Positions 62,884 through 64,000 of a DNA stretch of 64,000 bases are shown here, in pieces (the stretch's first letter is position 1; each line of letters starts with the position of its first letter). The position numbers and the translations under genes were made by a program. Source of the stretch: an uncultured Acidimicrobiales bacterium (GTDB lineage: Bacteria; Actinomycetota; Acidimicrobiia; Acidimicrobiales; SHLQ01); assembly GCA_937922235.1 (NCBI GenBank), contig CAKZVC010000059.1, forward strand, positions 1-64,000, given 5' to 3'. Under the pieces are notes generated by a model that was given only the letters and a program-made list of their open reading frames with translations, was not told where the DNA came from and searched no databases.

Positions 62884-63857
62884 GATCCGTTGCGCTCCTT
62901 GGCGGCCGCTTTCTCGCTATCGGACACTTCGTAGGCATCGACGATCGCCTGCACGATCGAGTGCCTGACGACGTCCTTGCTGCCAAGACGAACAAACGCC
63001 AGCCCATCGATGCCGCCAAGGATCTTCTCGAGGCCACCGAGGCCGGTACGACCGCCCTGAACGTCGACCTGGGAGATATCGCCAGTGACGACTGCACGAG
63101 AACCAAAGCCGATGCGGGTGAGGAACATCTTCATCTGCTCGGGTGTGGTGTTCTGTGCTTCGTCGAGAATGATGAACGCATTGTTGAGCGTACGGCCACG
63201 CATGAATGCGAGCGGGGCAACCTCAACGGTCCCCTTCTCCATTAGGCGGGTAACGCCCTCGCTGTCGGTCATGTCGTAGAGCGCGTCGTAGAGGGGACGC
63301 AGGTACGGATCGACCTTCTGCAACAGATCGCCAGGCAGGAAACCAAGGCGCTCGCCGGCTTCAACCGCCGGGCGGGTGAGGATGATGCGCTCGACCTTGT
63401 CGGCCTGCAGGGCTTGAAGCGCCATGGCAACTGCGAGCCAGCTCTTGCCGGTTCCGGCCGGGCCGATGCCGAAGGTGATGACGTTCTCGGCAATGGCTTC
63501 GAGGTACTTCTGCTGGCCAGCGGACTTTGGCCGGATGACCCGGCCCGAGCTGGTGCGGATGGTGTTCGAGTTGAAGACCTGGGACGGACGCTCGTCTTCT
63601 TCGACGAGGTCGACAGTGCGGCCAACGATGCGCGGGTCGAGAACCTGTCCGGCTTCGAGCATCAGCACGAGCTCTTCGACGACCTTCCCGGCTTCGGTGG
63701 CGCGCTGACCAGAGATGCTGACCTGGTTACCGCGAACGTGAAGCTCCGTATTCGGAAAGCGGTCTTCGACCACTCGCAGATACGCATCTCGTTCGCCCAA
63801 CAAGGCAGTCATCAAGTGATTGCCGGCGACATGAATTGTGACGGTTTGTTCTGACAC
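62880..63857 (-). CDS. PhoH family ATPase
   Basis: This 325-residue PhoH-like protein has an N-terminal KH-like region, then Walker A in GIGPAGTGKSWLAVAMAL, LTRPAVEAGERLGFLPG, Walker B in AFIILDEAQNTTPEQMKMFL and sensor TGDISQVD. It probably acts on RNA near ybeY. It heads the phoH-ybeY-corC-era operon. The final 143 bases (63858-64000) hold its promoter and show no gene. Confidence 0.94.
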   Translation of the reverse strand: MSEQTVTIHVAGNHLMTALLGERDAYLRVVEDRFPNTELHVRGNQVSISGQRATEAGKVVEELVLMLEAGQVLDPRIVGRTVDLVEEDERPSQVFNSNTIRTSSGRVIRPKSAGQQKYLEAIAENVITFGIGPAGTGKSWLAVAMALQALQADKVERIILTRPAVEAGERLGFLPGDLLQKVDPYLRPLYDALYDMTDSEGVTRLMEKGTVEVAPLAFMRGRTLNNAFIILDEAQNTTPEQMKMFLTRIGFGSRAVVTGDISQVDVQGGRTGLGGLEKILGGIDGLAFVRLGSKDVVRHSIVQAIVDAYEVSDSEKAAAKERNGS

Positions 63858-64000
63858 GTTCTGCTACTTCAAAGGTGATCTGACCACTTGCGTGGCGGCG
63901 AACTCTCCATCGTACCACCGCCCACATGTTCAGAGTCAGCGGTTGTTCACAGCAGTTGTTCAGGTGCGTCACCATCACTCAACACATCCGGTCAGACCGA

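Noticed and set aside
63727-63978. 83-residue minus-strand frame at the right edge
   Set aside because: It overlaps the phoH start in another frame and has no supporting motif or RBS.

Overview
The window looks like a chromosomal segment of a high-GC actinobacterium, most likely an Acidimicrobiia-type (Ilumatobacter-like) organism. This is an inference from several signs: high GC content, GTG and TTG starts, LAxTG-type (class E sortase) cell-wall sorting signals, a DUF222-HNH gene with an actinobacterial-style SOS box, a DUF1707 protein, a C4 zinc-ribbon DUF164 protein, and a candidate 6C small RNA. There are no rRNA genes, CRISPR arrays, phage genes or recognisable insertion sequences. Almost all of the window is coding, on both strands.

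Layout, left to right. (1) 0-11.8 kb is mostly metabolism and transport: a 2OG-Fe(II) oxygenase plus SDR pair divergent from an HxlR regulator; a complete polar amino acid ABC importer; a diiron ferritin-like protein; an EamA exporter; a dimethylformamidase-like protein with an acyl-CoA ligase; and a small membrane protein with a zinc-ribbon coiled-coil protein. (2) 11.9-23.5 kb is envelope and nucleic-acid related: a bifunctional class A penicillin-binding protein preceded by a candidate 6C RNA, a secreted nuclease lipoprotein, a Nudix hydrolase, tRNA-Val, a secreted RTX/DUF4214 protein, PpnP, a barstar-like membrane protein, an HNH protein with an SOS box, and a P-loop kinase-like protein. 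(3) 23.6-28.5 kb carries serB-serA and an acyl-CoA ligase-plsC pair. (4) 28.5-38.5 kb carries cyclic-di-GMP proteins (GGDEF-EAL and HD-GYP) mixed with surface proteins, a methyltransferase, an inositol-monophosphatase-type enzyme and small hypothetical proteins. (5) 38.6-63.9 kb has a minus-strand housekeeping scaffold read right to left: phoH, ybeY, a CorC-like gene, era, an ABC-2 exporter, uppS, recO, glyS, dnaG and the primary sigma factor gene, followed by tRNAs. Plus-strand genes are interleaved with it: a 2729-residue LAFTG surface protein, DUF1707, MOSC, a DinG-type helicase and a repeat-containing lipoprotein.

How the parts may work together. The scaffold genes cover replication initiation, transcription, translation and 16S maturation, and cell-wall lipid carrier synthesis. 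The accessory genes are dominated by exported, cell-wall-attached or membrane-tethered proteins (Thr/Pro-rich stalks, DUF11/SdrD repeats, RTX, pentapeptide repeats). Two large c-di-GMP enzymes lie among them, which suggests a surface or attachment programme; that is inference.

The most unusual sequence-level observations are these. A family of five ~40-55 bp hairpins sits immediately after stop codons at three convergent gene junctions; all have 5-nt loops, and four of the five have ACC/GGT loop closures. An HD-GYP domain is tethered through the membrane to a large pentapeptide-repeat solenoid. A 371-residue period occurs in the giant surface protein. A degenerate repeat array fills the uppS-helicase gap.
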